Assembly (NCBI RefSeq): GCF_021390435.2
Contig: NZ_JAJVCN010000001.1
Location: 3,472,001 to 3,536,000 of the forward strand
Source of the DNA: Kibdelosporangium philippinense
GTDB taxonomy: Bacteria; Actinomycetota; Actinomycetes; Mycobacteriales; Pseudonocardiaceae
Reading direction: 5' to 3'
DNA: 64,000 nucleotides
This document shows positions 1 to 9,525 of the stretch, in pieces. The translations under genes were made by a program, and so were the position numbers. Position 1 is the stretch's first letter. Each line of letters begins with the position of its first letter. Below the pieces are notes generated by a model. It saw nothing but the letters and a program-made list of their open reading frames with translations. It made no database searches and had not been told where the DNA came from.

Positions 1-7
1 CGAGGAT

Positions 8-514
8 GTGGAGCCGTTGACGCGTACAGGCGTTCCTCGTCGAGGTTGTTCAGAAACCTTTCGAGTGGTTGGCGAGCGGATCTATCGTGAAGATCCGCTC
101 GCCGACGACGAGGATGTGACTGTTCCCGTGGCCCCACAGGAGATCGTCGACAGAGCTGCGGACGGCCTGACCGAACTGTCGGCAACTATCGCGGATTTCC
201 TGGGCAGGCCACCGACCCTCGCCGAACTCCTCGACGTGCTCGCCTGGGCGGCCGCGCCGTTGGCGGGCGGGCCGGTGAAGATCACGGCCACGCCAAGTGG
301 CGAGAAGGCCGGGCTGTCCGACCTGCCAGCGGAAGTGTTCGTCCAAGCCGCCGACCTTGTCACCGATATCGCCTCCGACCTTGCAAGCCTCGGCGACCTT
401 CTGCTCAGGGGCCTGCGCCGGGCCGGAGTGCTGAGCGACGGCGTGACCATCGAGGTCCAGGCCGAATGGCGAACCTCTGCCTCCCAAGTGGACGACGCGA
501 CCACGCAGCGTTAA
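8..514 (+). CDS. hypothetical protein, possibly 5'-partial
   Basis: A 168-codon frame with no family I recognise. The frame stays open to the left edge, so the GTG at 8 may not be the real start. After a basic N-terminus (residues 1-25) the protein is acidic and Ala/Leu-rich, predicted mostly helical, without a signal peptide or membrane span. The acidic run EDV occurs both at the left edge and near residue 36, because the DNA word CGAGGATGTG is repeated at 1-10 and 109-118. It ends 54 nt before the carboxylic acid reductase gene and could be co-transcribed with it, but nothing in its sequence suggests a role there. An overlapping antisense frame is less convincing. Confidence 0.5.
   Translation: MEPLTRTGVPRRGCSETFRVVGERIYREDPLADDEDVTVPVAPQEIVDRAADGLTELSATIADFLGRPPTLAELLDVLAWAAAPLAGGPVKITATPSGEKAGLSDLPAEVFVQAADLVTDIASDLASLGDLLLRGLRRAGVLSDGVTIEVQAEWRTSASQVDDATTQR
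71..103. repeat. perfect 13-bp inverted repeat with 7-nt loop
   Basis: GGCGAGCGGATCT (71-83) and AGATCCGCTCGCC (91-103) are perfect reverse complements separated by ATCGTGA. The repeat lies inside the first hypothetical reading frame. It could be an mRNA hairpin, an insertion footprint, or a sign that the true start of that gene is downstream. Confidence 0.6.
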
Positions 515-568
515 CTTAGTTGCTGTACGCACCTAAGGACTCTGGGTGCTGGCGACGGGAGACCGCGG

Positions 569-3500
569 ATGTCCGGATATCGCGAGGACCGCACGGCCGA
601 AACGCTGTACCAGAACGACCGGCAGATCCGGGACGCTCGACCAGACCCGCAGGTCATGGCCGCCGCCAACCGGCCGGGAATCAGTATCCCCGAGCTCGTC
701 GACACCCTGGTCCGTGCCTACGCCGACCGGCCTGCTCTCGGCCAGCGGGCGACACAGCCAGTGACCGATCCCACCACCGGCCGGACCTCGAGACGGCTGC
801 TTCCGCACTTCGAAACCATCACTTACCGTGAGTTTGGCGAATTGGTCGACGCTGTCGCCGCGGAATGGCAGCAGACACTGCGTGCAGGCGACTTCGTGGC
901 CGTACTTGGCTTCGGCAGCACCGATTTCGCGACCGTCGACACGGCCTGTTCGCGCCTGTCCGCTGTCGCCGTGCCGTTGCAGGCGAACACGACGGCCGCG
1001 AACTTGCAGCCGATCATCGCGGAGACCGATCCGCGCATTGTCGCGACAAGTGTGGAGTTGCTGGATATTGCGCTCGAGGCGACCGTCGACAGTACGTCGC
1101 TGCAGCGTGTTGTGGTGTTCGACTATCACCCCGAGGTTGACGACGATCGCGAGCTGCTCGAAGCGGCCCGCGCCCGCAGCGCACTCCCGATCGACACCCT
1201 CGCCGAGGTGATCGAGCGTGGCCGGGACCTGCCTGCACCGCCAATCCCAGCTCTCGTGCCGGACCGGCTGTCCACGCTGATCTACACCTCCGGAAGCACC
1301 GGTGCGCCGAAAGGCGCGATGTACACCGAAGCGATCGCCGTGGCCCTGTGGCAGCGTTGCGTTCCCCGCCCGGCGGAAATGCCGGTCATCAGCCTCAGCT
1401 ACATGCCGCTCAGCCACGCGGTCGGCCGCGGGATGTTGCAGATGACGCTGGTGTGGGGCGGAACCGTCTTCTTCACCGCCAAGAGCGACCTTTCGATGCT
1501 GTTCGACGACATCGCCCTCGTCCGGCCGACCGAAGTGCTGCTCGTGCCGCGTGTCTGGGACATGGTCCGGCAGCGCTACGAGACGGAACCCACCGGCGAT
1601 GAAGCCGCGAAGCGGGCCTGGGTGAAAAACGACGTGCTAGGTGGACGGATCCTGAGGGCGATCACCGCGTCGGCGCCGTTGTCGGCGGACACCGCCGAGT
1701 TGATGGAAGCGTGTCTGGAGACGCCACTGCACGAGATGTACGGCTCGACCGAAGCCGGTATCATGATCGTCGACCGCCAGTTCGTCGCGCCGCCTGTACG
1801 CGACTATCGGCTGGCCGATGTGCCAGAGCTCGGGTACTTCCGCACCGATTCCCCTTATCCGCGCGGTGAGCTGCAGATCAAGACCGACATCATTGTGCCC
1901 GGATACTACAGGCGGCCGGACGCCACCGCGGATGTGTTCACTGAGGACGGTTTCTACCGGACCGGTGACGTGATGGCCGAGATCAGTCCAGGCGAATTGG
2001 TGTACGTCGACCGTCGCAACAACGTCCAGAAGCTCTCACAGGGCGAGTTCGTGACAGTGTCCAATTTGGAAGCTATGTTCGCGGCCGCTGATCTGGTCCG
2101 GCAGATCTTCATCTACGGCAACAGCGCCAGGGCATATCTGCTCGCAGTCGTCGTGCCAACACCCGAAGCGCTTGAATCCGGTGATCTCAAGGCACGGCTG
2201 ACCGAGTCTATCCAGCGGCTGGCTAAGGAAAACGGGCTCAACTCCTACGAGGTCCCGCGTGACTTCCTGATCGAGACCGAGCCGTTCACCATCGAGAACG
2301 GACTGTTGTCTGGCCTTCGGAAGTCGTTGCGCCCCAAGCTCAAAGAGCACTATGGCGAACGCCTGGAACAGCTGTACGACGAACTCGCGGACCGCGAAAT
2401 CCAAGAGCTGAACCGACTCCGGCAGGCGGGCTCGGACCAGCCGGTGTTCGACGCCGTGATCCGGACCGCCAAGGCCATTCTCGGCACGCAGGACGACCTC
2501 GCGCCGGACACGTACTTCATCGATCTCGGCGGCGACTCGATGTCCGCGCTGTCGTTCTCGAACCTGCTGACCGAGATCTTCGGTGTCGACGTGCCGGTTG
2601 GCGTGATCATCAGCCCGGCGACCGACCTGCGAGCGCTCAGCACCTACATCGAGTCAGCGCTGGCAACCGACGCCAAACGGCCCACGTTCGCCGCAGTGCA
2701 CGGCGAAGGCAGCGCGTCAGCCCGCGCGGAAGACCTCACGCTGGCCAAGTTCATCGCCCCCGAGATCCTGGCGAAAGCCACATCGCTGCCCTTGCCGGAA
2801 GGCCCAGCGCGTACGGTCCTGCTGACCGGCGCGAACGGCTATCTCGGCCGGTTCCTGTGCCTTGAATGGCTCGAACGGGTCGCGGAACTCGGCGGCAAGC
2901 TCGTGTGCATTGTCCGTGGCGCCACAACGGAAGCAGCCCGCGCGCGGCTCGAAGACGCGTTCGACAGCGGTGATCCCGAACTGCTGCGACGGTTCAAGAC
3001 CGCAGCCGAGAATCTCGAAGTGCTCGCCGGTGACATCACCGAACCGAACCTGGGCCTTGACGAGCAGACGTGGCAGCGGCTCGCCGAATCCGTCGATCTG
3101 ATCATGCATCCGGCCGCGCTGGTCAATCACATGCTGCCCTACGAGCAGTTGTTCGGCCCCAACGTCGTCGGCACGGCTGAGCTAATCCGACTGGCGCTGA
3201 CGAGCAAACTCAAGACGTTCAGCTATCTGTCCACAATCGCCGTTCTCGCCTCGCAGAACTCCTCACCCGCTGAGGATCCGGACATTCGTACGACCAGCCC
3301 GGTCCGCGATCTCGACGAGCGCTACGCAAGCGGTTACGCCGCAAGCAAATGGGCGGGCGAAATCCTGCTGCGCGAAGCAAACGACCTCTGTGGACTGCCG
3401 GTCACGGTCTTCCGATCGGACATGATCCTCGCCCACAGCCGCTACCGCGGGCAGCTCAACGTGCCAGACCTGTTCACCCGGTTGCTGCTCAGCCTGATCG

Positions 3501-3976
3501 TCACGGGCATCGCGCCACATTCCTTCTACGCGAACGAAGTGACGAAAGCACACTACAACGGGCTGCCGGTGGACTTCACCGCGGAGGCGATCGCCACCCT
3601 GAGCAACGTGACGTCGGGCTATCACACCTACAACGTCCTCAACACCCACGACGACGGCATCTCGCTGGACGTGTTCGTCGACTGGCTTGTTGAGGCAGGC
3701 CACCGGATTCAGCGCATCGACTCGTACGCCGACTGGCTGGCACGATTCGAGACGGTGTTGCGTGCCTTGCCGGAGAAGCAGAAGCAACACACTGTGCTGC
3801 CTCTGCTTCACGCCTACGCCAAGCCTGATGACCACAATGGACTCGGCATCCCCACGGACCGCTTCCGTTCAGCGGTCCGGAAAGCGGGTGTCGGCCCGGA
3901 CAAGGACGTCCCGCACATCACGAAGGCACTGATCCGCAAGTACGCCACCGACCTTGCGCAACTCGGCTTGATCTAA
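569..3976 (+). CDS. car: carboxylic acid reductase (A-PCP-R three-domain)
   Basis: Reduces carboxylic acids to aldehydes with ATP and NADPH: the adenylation domain makes an acyl-AMP, the carrier arm takes the acyl group as a thioester, and the reductase domain releases an aldehyde. At 1135 aa it is close to the family length of about 1170. Visible features are the AMP-binding loop YTSGSTGAPKG near residue 238, the phosphopantetheine site LGGDSMSA near 653, the Rossmann motif GANGYLGRF near 754, and the reductase Tyr/Lys signature YASGYAASKW near 919. The start ATG has GGGAG 8 nt upstream. Activity requires a phosphopantetheinyl transferase, which is not encoded here. The gene overlaps the convergent M15 peptidase gene by 4 nt. 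Physiological substrate unknown; FadD9-like acyl substrates or aromatic acids are possible. Confidence 0.93.
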   Translation: MSGYREDRTAETLYQNDRQIRDARPDPQVMAAANRPGISIPELVDTLVRAYADRPALGQRATQPVTDPTTGRTSRRLLPHFETITYREFGELVDAVAAEWQQTLRAGDFVAVLGFGSTDFATVDTACSRLSAVAVPLQANTTAANLQPIIAETDPRIVATSVELLDIALEATVDSTSLQRVVVFDYHPEVDDDRELLEAARARSALPIDTLAEVIERGRDLPAPPIPALVPDRLSTLIYTSGSTGAPKGAMYTEAIAVALWQRCVPRPAEMPVISLSYMPLSHAVGRGMLQMTLVWGGTVFFTAKSDLSMLFDDIALVRPTEVLLVPRVWDMVRQRYETEPTGDEAAKRAWVKNDVLGGRILRAITASAPLSADTAELMEACLETPLHEMYGSTEAGIMIVDRQFVAPPVRDYRLADVPELGYFRTDSPYPRGELQIKTDIIVPGYYRRPDATADVFTEDGFYRTGDVMAEISPGELVYVDRRNNVQKLSQGEFVTVSNLEAMFAAADLVRQIFIYGNSARAYLLAVVVPTPEALESGDLKARLTESIQRLAKENGLNSYEVPRDFLIETEPFTIENGLLSGLRKSLRPKLKEHYGERLEQLYDELADREIQELNRLRQAGSDQPVFDAVIRTAKAILGTQDDLAPDTYFIDLGGDSMSALSFSNLLTEIFGVDVPVGVIISPATDLRALSTYIESALATDAKRPTFAAVHGEGSASARAEDLTLAKFIAPEILAKATSLPLPEGPARTVLLTGANGYLGRFLCLEWLERVAELGGKLVCIVRGATTEAARARLEDAFDSGDPELLRRFKTAAENLEVLAGDITEPNLGLDEQTWQRLAESVDLIMHPAALVNHMLPYEQLFGPNVVGTAELIRLALTSKLKTFSYLSTIAVLASQNSSPAEDPDIRTTSPVRDLDERYASGYAASKWAGEILLREANDLCGLPVTVFRSDMILAHSRYRGQLNVPDLFTRLLLSLIVTGIAPHSFYANEVTKAHYNGLPVDFTAEAIATLSNVTSGYHTYNVLNTHDDGISLDVFVDWLVEAGHRIQRIDSYADWLARFETVLRALPEKQKQHTVLPLLHAYAKPDDHNGLGIPTDRFRSAVRKAGVGPDKDVPHITKALIRKYATDLAQLGLI

Positions 3977-4743
3977 CGGTCGATCGGCAGCTGCTCCACG
4001 CCTTCCCGCGACACGCCACAGCTCGGCGCCGACCAGAAGCGGGAAGACCGGTGCGCGACGTGCACGTGATCGTCGTGACCGACATAGCCAGGACCGAGGA
4101 TCTCGCTGAAGCCGTGGTTACGCGCCTGCCGTGCCAACGCGCAGAAACCTTGCGGGCCAGCGCCAAGGTCGACCGCGTCGCCGTAGAGATGACGGCTCGC
4201 GGGCGCGCCACCGACAGCGTTGTTGCAGGCAACGCTGCGGAAGCCGCCGTTGACGTCGATCGGCCTGTCCCCCATGGCATGCCGCATCGCCTGCAGCTTC
4301 CACATGGACACCAACGCGTTGGCCCGCGCCGTGGCCGCCGAGACGTTTCCGCCCGACCAGTCGGAGTTGCAGTTGTTCAGCTCGTCATAGCTGAAGTTGA
4401 CCGGCGTGCAGTCGTTGTCCTGCAACTCATAGATCTTGGTGTACGTCGCCGGGCCCGCGATGCCGTCCGCGCCGAGACCGTAGGCCTGCTGGAACCGCGT
4501 GACAGCGGCCTTGGTCCCTGGCCCGAACTGCCCGTCGAGGGCGAGCACGCCGCCGTAGCCCGGATAGCCGGCCACCCGGATCTGCAGCTGGCGCACGTCA
4601 TCACCGGACGCGCCTTCGGAAAGCGTGCGTCCCCAGGTGTAGCAGGCATCCAGGGGCGCCGGTTCGGCCACCGCGGGAGCGACCGCACCGGCGCCGATCC
4701 CGGCCATCACGGCGAACAGGGCTAAAACCGATCTAAGGTTCAT
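3973..4743 (-). CDS. secreted zinc D-Ala-D-Ala carboxypeptidase (M15) with peptidoglycan-binding domain
   Basis: About 256 aa. I place the start at the internal Met of MNLRSVLALF because it begins a classical Sec signal peptide ending near AVA-EP; the frame is open 18 codons further upstream. Residues of roughly 40-115 form a PG_binding_1 domain (GDDVRQLQIR, LDGQFGPGTKAAVTRFQQ). The C-terminal half is an M15A peptidase with zinc-ligand motifs SRHLYGDAVDLG and HDDHVHV, and GGFRS beforehand. The layout matches the Streptomyces albus G type DD-peptidase, which trims the terminal D-Ala of peptidoglycan stem peptides outside the cell. Convergent with the car gene; downstream of rimO on the same strand with a 72-nt gap. 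Confidence 0.9.
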   Translation of the reverse strand: MNLRSVLALFAVMAGIGAGAVAPAVAEPAPLDACYTWGRTLSEGASGDDVRQLQIRVAGYPGYGGVLALDGQFGPGTKAAVTRFQQAYGLGADGIAGPATYTKIYELQDNDCTPVNFSYDELNNCNSDWSGGNVSAATARANALVSMWKLQAMRHAMGDRPIDVNGGFRSVACNNAVGGAPASRHLYGDAVDLGAGPQGFCALARQARNHGFSEILGPGYVGHDDHVHVAHRSSRFWSAPSCGVSREGVEQLPIDR

Positions 4744-4815
4744 ATCGGCAGGACCCTGACGACCGAGTACGGCGTTGTCAAGGAGCAACCAAGTCAATCG
4801 CAGGTATGGGCAGAA

Positions 4816-6186
4816 CTAACCACCCGATCGGCCCACGACCCTCGCGTGCAGGTGGATTCCGTTGCTCCCGGTCACCAGCGCCTTGACGAGATCGCCTGGC
4901 TGAAGCTCCTCATCGAACGTGACCTTGCCGTCGACCTCCGGCGCCTGGTGCTCAGCCCAGCCGATACCACCGGACCCGACAAGAACCTCGATGGTCGTGC
5001 CAATTCGTTGCTCGGCACGCTTGCCGCACATCTCGTCAGCAAGGATCGCCAGCTCGTCGGCACGCCGGGAGATCACCTCGGCCGGTACCTTGTCATGGAA
5101 ACCCGCTGCCTCGGTGCCTTCTTCGTCGGAGTAACCGAAAACGCCGATGGCATCCAGCCCGGCCTGCGCGACGAACTGGGACAACTCCGCGAAGTCTGAT
5201 TCGGACTCACCGGGGAACCCGACGATGAAGTTCGACCGGATTCCGGCATCCGGCCGCAGTGCCCGGATCGACTCGATCAGCTCGAGAAATCGTTGCCGGT
5301 CACCGAATCGCCGCATCCGGCGCAACACCGGCCCGCTCGCGTGCTGGAACGGCAGGTCGAAGTACGGCGTGACACCGGGGGTCGACGCGATCACCTCGAT
5401 CAGGTCAGGCCGGAGCTCCGCTGGCTGCAAGTAGTTCAGCCGGACTCGGTCGACCACCTCGGCCAACCGGGGCAAGAGCTTGTCCAGCGCGCGGATGTCA
5501 CCGAGATCCTTGCCGTAGGACGTGGAGTTCTCGCTGACCAGAATGACTTCACGAACACCGTGCGCGGCAAGCCATTCCGCCTCAGCCACGATCTCATCCG
5601 GTGTGCGGGACACGAACGCCCCGCGAAAGCTGGGAATAGCACAGAAAGCGCAGCGACGGTCGCATCCGGACGCCAGTTTCAACGGCGCGATCGGGCCGCC
5701 GCCAAGCCTGTGCCGCAGGACGCGCGGCCCACTGGCCGGTGCATGACCCGGCACGTAAGCCTCAGATTCCCTGCGTCGCACTGGAGTCAGCGGCAACAGT
5801 TTCCGGCGATCCCGTGGCGTGTGCGCTGCCTTGATCCGTCCTTCAAGGACATCGTCGAGCCGCTCACCGATTTCCGGATAGTCGTCGAACGACAGCACGG
5901 CGCTGGCTTCCGGCAGCGCTTCGGCGAGTTCCTTGCCGTAGCGCTCGGCCATGCAGCCGACCGCGACGACCTTGGCGCCCGACCCGGACGCCGCGAGCAT
6001 GGCGTCGATCGAGGCTTTCTTCGCGGGTTCGATGAACCCACAGGTGTTCACGACGACGACATCGGCCTCGTTCGTCTCGGCGAGCCGCCACCCGGCTTGG
6101 TCAAGCCGGGCAGCGAGCTCATCCGAATCGACCGAATTTCGCGTGCAGCCCACTGTCACAACGGACACAGTGCGATCGGTCGTCAT
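4816..6186 (-). CDS. rimO: ribosomal protein S12 methylthiotransferase RimO
   Basis: Radical-SAM enzyme that adds a methylthio group to the conserved Asp of ribosomal protein S12. The 456-aa protein has the UPF0004 domain with cluster-binding Cys14, Cys49 and Cys78, the radical-SAM triad Cys175, Cys179 and Cys182 ([10 protein letters not shown]) and a C-terminal TRAM domain. It begins 3 nt after the stop of a small membrane-protein gene, so the two are almost certainly co-transcribed. In many actinobacteria rimO is followed by pgsA and cinA; here it is followed by an M15 peptidase instead, so local order has changed. Confidence 0.95.
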   Translation of the reverse strand: MTTDRTVSVVTVGCTRNSVDSDELAARLDQAGWRLAETNEADVVVVNTCGFIEPAKKASIDAMLAASGSGAKVVAVGCMAERYGKELAEALPEASAVLSFDDYPEIGERLDDVLEGRIKAAHTPRDRRKLLPLTPVRRRESEAYVPGHAPASGPRVLRHRLGGGPIAPLKLASGCDRRCAFCAIPSFRGAFVSRTPDEIVAEAEWLAAHGVREVILVSENSTSYGKDLGDIRALDKLLPRLAEVVDRVRLNYLQPAELRPDLIEVIASTPGVTPYFDLPFQHASGPVLRRMRRFGDRQRFLELIESIRALRPDAGIRSNFIVGFPGESESDFAELSQFVAQAGLDAIGVFGYSDEEGTEAAGFHDKVPAEVISRRADELAILADEMCGKRAEQRIGTTIEVLVGSGGIGWAEHQAPEVDGKVTFDEELQPGDLVKALVTGSNGIHLHARVVGRSGG

Positions 6187-6189
6187 CGG

Positions 6190-6432
6190 CTAACCGACGA
6201 TCGTGAAATCTTCGACCGGCTCATCCGGGCTCAGCGCACCGGCGACAACGACGTCGGAACCGATCTCCGGTATCACGGCACTCACGCCGAGATACGCGGT
6301 GACAACGAATCCACTGGCCAGCAGGATGCGGGCCACCTTACGCAAGCCGATCTCGTACACCCCGACACATTTGCCGCTGTGCTCGCCGGGGCGATTGCGC
6401 GGCTGGGGGTTGTTCCGGCGTTCTTCTGCCAT
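6190..6432 (-). CDS. small single-span membrane protein upstream of rimO
   Basis: An 80-aa hypothetical protein with a basic Pro/Asn-rich N-terminus, one predicted transmembrane segment (about residues 35-57, LLASGFVVTAYLGVSAVI) and an acidic tail. It lies 3 nt upstream of rimO, indicating an operon. The start is uncertain: ATG at 6432 has no good Shine-Dalgarno, whereas a CTG about 7 codons upstream follows GAGGAGG. No function can be assigned; the close spacing suggests conserved linkage with rimO rather than a role in methylthiolation. Confidence 0.65.
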   Translation of the reverse strand: MAEERRNNPQPRNRPGEHSGKCVGVYEIGLRKVARILLASGFVVTAYLGVSAVIPEIGSDVVVAGALSPDEPVEDFTIVG

Positions 6433-7280
6433 CTGCCTGATCGTGTTCAGGATTCCTCCTCAGGTGAGGTCCTTCACTGACGTCAAGGCACGATCGCAGG
6501 GTGATCTTGCAGGATTCTTGTGGTCAGCTCGGGCCGTGGTTCGTCACGCGCTGACCAACGTTGACCCGCACGCCGTTGCGCATCGCGTAACCGTCATAGG
6601 CCTGTGAACCCTCATAGAAGGTCCACCCGCCGATGGTCTGGTTGTTCACGCTGATGTGCGTGTTGCCGCGGAGCAACGAGAAGTGCACGTGCGCGCCTGT
6701 GCTCGAACCACCACAGGGCAACTCGTTGCCGATGTGCCCGAGGTAGGTCCCGGTCTGCACGTTCGCGCCGTTGGCGAGCGTTGTCAGGTCGTACATGTGG
6801 TAGTAGGTCGTGCTCAAACCATTGCCGTGCATGACTTTCACCAGTGCGCTGCGGCCACGGACGCAGCTCTTGTAGACCTTTCCGGCTCCCGCGGACAGGA
6901 CGCGACCGTCGCCACCGTTGAAGTCGATCGAGCTGAACGGACGACTGCTTCCGCTGTCACCGTGCGGACCGCCGCCCATCCACCAGGAGACGCCTTGCGG
7001 CCACGGCAATCCAAGACCCGTGGCGGCAAGTGGCTGAACGCCGGTGAACAGATCCTTCTCGCTGTCACTGACGACTTCGCTCGGTGCTTGCTTGGTGAGT
7101 TCGGCGAAACCGGCGGTGCCTTCCAGTTCGACCCGCCACTTCTTGCCGAGGTTGCGGGCCACGAACAGCGAGCTGCGGGGCGCCTCGTGCGCGTGCCCGG
7201 ACAACGGCACTGTGCTCGACCCGAAGACCCAGCCGTCGTGGCTGCGGTCGGGTTCGACGAGGGCGTTGTTGGCGCCCATT

Positions 7281-8292
7281 GAGGTAATCTCACCAAGATT
7301 CTGGTTCGTTTGTTGAGCCGCGAAGCTGCTCGGACGAGCGCTGGTCGATGTGCTGGGGAGTGGTGAGACCCGGGGAAAGATGGGCGGGGAGCCCTTGGTA
7401 GAACTGGATTGCGAAGATCAAGTCCGGACCAGAAGGCTCCCCGTGATTGCGTATCGTGCCATGCTCGATGTCCCGCGTGAACTGGCCCTCTACCTCAGCC
7501 GGCTGCTGCACGCCGAACGCCGCCGACGCGGCACCCGCAAGAACAGCAGGGCGTTGACCTGCTTTCGCCACGCGGTGCTGGGCCTGCGCTGGTTCCGGCA
7601 GAACACCGACGTCCCCGCCCTGGCTCGCGATCACGGCATCTCCCGCGCCACCGGCTACCGCTACTTGGATGAGGTCGTCATCGTGCTCGCCGAGCAGGCG
7701 CCGGACCTGCATGAGGCCCTGCAGCGGGCCAAGGATGAGGGCACGGCCTACGTGATCCTCGATGGAAAGGTCTTCTCCGCCGATCGCTGTAGCGAGAAAA
7801 CGTTGAGCGTGAAAGGCGAGCCGATCGACCTGTGGTACTCCGGCAAAGCCCGCGAGCACGGCGGCAACATCCAAGCGCTGTGCGCGCCGGACGGTTTTCC
7901 GTGGTGGGTCTCGGATGTCGAGCCCGGTTCACTCCATGACTTGACCGTGGCGCGCGAGCATGTGCTGGGTGCGCTGTACTGGGCCGCCTCGCACCTTGAT
8001 CTGCCGACGCTGGCCGATGGCGGCTACGACGGTGCCGGCATCGGCGTGCACACCCCGGTCAAACAGCCTGCCGATGGCCAGGTCCTCGACGTGGACACCC
8101 GCACACGCAACGCTCTGCTGCGTGGCCTACGGTGTCTGGGCGAACGTGGTTTCGCCCTACTCACCGAACGCTGGCGCAGCCTGCGGCATCTCACCGCCAA
8201 CCCCAGCAAGATCGGCGACATCATCAAAGCCGCCCTTGTCCTCACGCATTTCGAACACGGCAAGATCGCGTGAAAGTCGCTGAGATCACCTC
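7281..8292 (+). mobile_element. IS5-like insertion sequence, 1012 bp
   Basis: The left end GAGGTAATCTCA and right end (reverse complement GAGGTGATCTCA) are imperfect terminal inverted repeats matching at 11 of 12 bases. They are flanked by a 3-bp direct repeat ATT (7278-7280 and 8293-8295). The element carries one intact transposase gene. It sits inside the M23 peptidase gene, and the intact transposase and repeats suggest a recent insertion. Family assignment is from the transposase type; IS5 subgroups making 3-bp duplications are known. Confidence 0.88.
7443..8273 (+). CDS. IS5-family DDE transposase (DDE_Tnp_4 type)
   Basis: A 276-aa transposase read from GTG 7443, preferred because AGAAGG lies 6 nt upstream and the protein then begins at the conserved Y-x-A-x-LDVP region; the frame is open to 7350. 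It has an N-terminal helix-turn-helix (ARDHGISRATGYRYL) and the DDE catalytic core with acidic residues in VILDGK, VSDVEPGSLHDL and LADGGYDGAG. The C-terminal LRHLTANPSKIGDI is also typical. Appears full length and functional. Confidence 0.9.
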   Translation: MIAYRAMLDVPRELALYLSRLLHAERRRRGTRKNSRALTCFRHAVLGLRWFRQNTDVPALARDHGISRATGYRYLDEVVIVLAEQAPDLHEALQRAKDEGTAYVILDGKVFSADRCSEKTLSVKGEPIDLWYSGKAREHGGNIQALCAPDGFPWWVSDVEPGSLHDLTVAREHVLGALYWAASHLDLPTLADGGYDGAGIGVHTPVKQPADGQVLDVDTRTRNALLRGLRCLGERGFALLTERWRSLRHLTANPSKIGDIIKAALVLTHFEHGKIA

Positions 8293-8497
8293 ATTGACTT
8301 ACGTACTTCGTCAGCCAAGGTAGGTGCCGCGGACGCTGAAGGCGATACGACGAACGCCCCTAAGACGACCACGACCATGGCTCTGACCAAAAACATGTGT
8401 CCTCCAACAGGGATAGGGACACGAGCAGGGTGACCAGAAGAAAAGCCATGGCCGTCGCGGACGTCAAGGCGTTCGTGTCGCCGCTGTAAAACTCTTT

Positions 8498-8581
8498 GAA
8501 CAGTGTGTTCAAAACTGTGAATGACCGTGACCAGGGCCGTTTTGTGCCGTTAGATGACCAAAAGCTGCGAACACTGTGTTC
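8498..8581. promoter_or_regulatory. pair of near-identical palindromes, candidate operators
   Basis: GAACAGTGTGTTC (8498-8510) and GAACACTGTGTTC (8569-8581) are 13-bp palindromes with 5-bp arms, 71 bp centre to centre, upstream of the XRE-type gene at 8610. The distance is close to seven helical turns, which would suit cooperative binding of a dimeric repressor. Autoregulation is inferred. Confidence 0.5.
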
Positions 8582-8609
8582 GTTCACAGAATCGACCGGG
8601 GGTGAATGG

Positions 8610-9494
8610 ATGCCCGATCAATTCCATTCCGCGCTCAGAGCCGCCATCGAGGACAGCGGCCTGACGCTTGACCGGCTGCGGCACCGGTTGGCGCAGCGCG
8701 GCATCCAGGTCAGCGTGACCAGCCTGAGTTACTGGCAGCAGGGGCGCAGCAGGCCGGAGCGCGCCGATTCACTGCGGGCCGTGCACGCGATCGAGAACAT
8801 CTTCGGAATGCCACGGCATTCGCTGTCCGCGCTGCTCGGTCCACCCCGGCCACGCGGCCGGTGGACCAGACGCGACCGTGATTACGACGGCATTCTGGCG
8901 CCATCCGACGCGCTGGCCGAAGCCGTGACGCCGATGCTCGGCCCGTCGGACTCGAAACTGCGCGTGTTCAGCCAGGAAGACACCGTTCACGTCAGCGCCG
9001 AACGCACGATCCAGTCCGTGCACACGCGGTTCGTGGTCGAGGCAACCGCGCAAGGACCGGACAGGCACCTCGCGGTCTATTGCGCCGAACCCGGCACCGA
9101 TTCCGCGGACATCAGCCTGCAGGCCGTGGCGAATTGCCGCATTGGCCGTCTTCGGCGGCACCCCGACGCCGCGGTGATCGCCGCGGAGTTGCTGTTCGAT
9201 CGTCGGCTGCGATTCGGTGAAACCCACTTCTTCGACTACTCGATCACCGTTGCCGCGCCCGTGGTCAGCTTCGATTACCGCCGTGGATTCCGGTATCCAG
9301 CCGATGTGTACGTCCTGCGCGTGCAGTTCGCCGACGATGTCCTGCCGACTCGCGTGCGCGGCTTCACCCAAGTCAAGCCGCACGCGGGTGTCACGGTCGA
9401 CGACGAGCTGATCGTCACTTCGGGACGGTGGGTGCACCGCGCCGAACGGGCCGTCAAGCCCGGTGTGATCGGCATCAGCTGGGAGTGGGACTAA
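8610..9494 (+). CDS. XRE-like helix-turn-helix regulator with large C-terminal domain
   Basis: A 294-aa protein. I use ATG 8610 because GGGGGTG precedes it and the protein then starts directly at the DNA-binding domain; the frame is open to 8496. Residues of about 5-60 look like a lambda-repressor-type HTH (LDRLRHRLAQRGIQVSVTSL then YWQQGRSRPE). The C-terminal 200 residues are beta-rich and unfamiliar, with pairs of aromatic and acidic residues; a ligand-sensing role is possible. This architecture recurs in Pseudonocardiales genomes. Two palindromes overlap the upstream region and may be its own operators. Confidence 0.75.
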   Translation: MPDQFHSALRAAIEDSGLTLDRLRHRLAQRGIQVSVTSLSYWQQGRSRPERADSLRAVHAIENIFGMPRHSLSALLGPPRPRGRWTRRDRDYDGILAPSDALAEAVTPMLGPSDSKLRVFSQEDTVHVSAERTIQSVHTRFVVEATAQGPDRHLAVYCAEPGTDSADISLQAVANCRIGRLRRHPDAAVIAAELLFDRRLRFGETHFFDYSITVAAPVVSFDYRRGFRYPADVYVLRVQFADDVLPTRVRGFTQVKPHAGVTVDDELIVTSGRWVHRAERAVKPGVIGISWEWD

Positions 9495-9525
9495 ATCATT
9501 TGCCCGGCCAAGGAAGATCATTTGC

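Larger units (their letters stand above)
6524..8396 (-). pseudogene. secreted M23 (beta-lytic-like) metallopeptidase gene interrupted by an IS
   Basis: The gene starts at ATG 8396 (GGAGG 7 nt upstream) with a 34-codon piece that is a clear signal peptide (Arg5, hydrophobic VVVVLGAFVV, cleavage near ASA-AP). It is then split by an IS (7281-8292) and resumes at 7280. Removing the IS and one copy of the 3-bp target duplication (ATT on the plus strand) restores the frame exactly: ...VRKS-MGANNALVEPD.... The downstream 251-residue part carries candidate zinc ligands GGPHGDSG, SSIDF and GAHVHF, typical of beta-lytic M23 endopeptidases that cut peptidoglycan cross-bridges. Without the signal peptide the remaining frame cannot give a secreted enzyme, so the gene is probably inactive. 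Confidence 0.9.

Noticed and set aside
8498..8581. GAAC...GTTC palindromes as LexA/SOS boxes
   Set aside because: Actinobacterial SOS boxes have four bases between GAAC and GTTC; both copies here have five.
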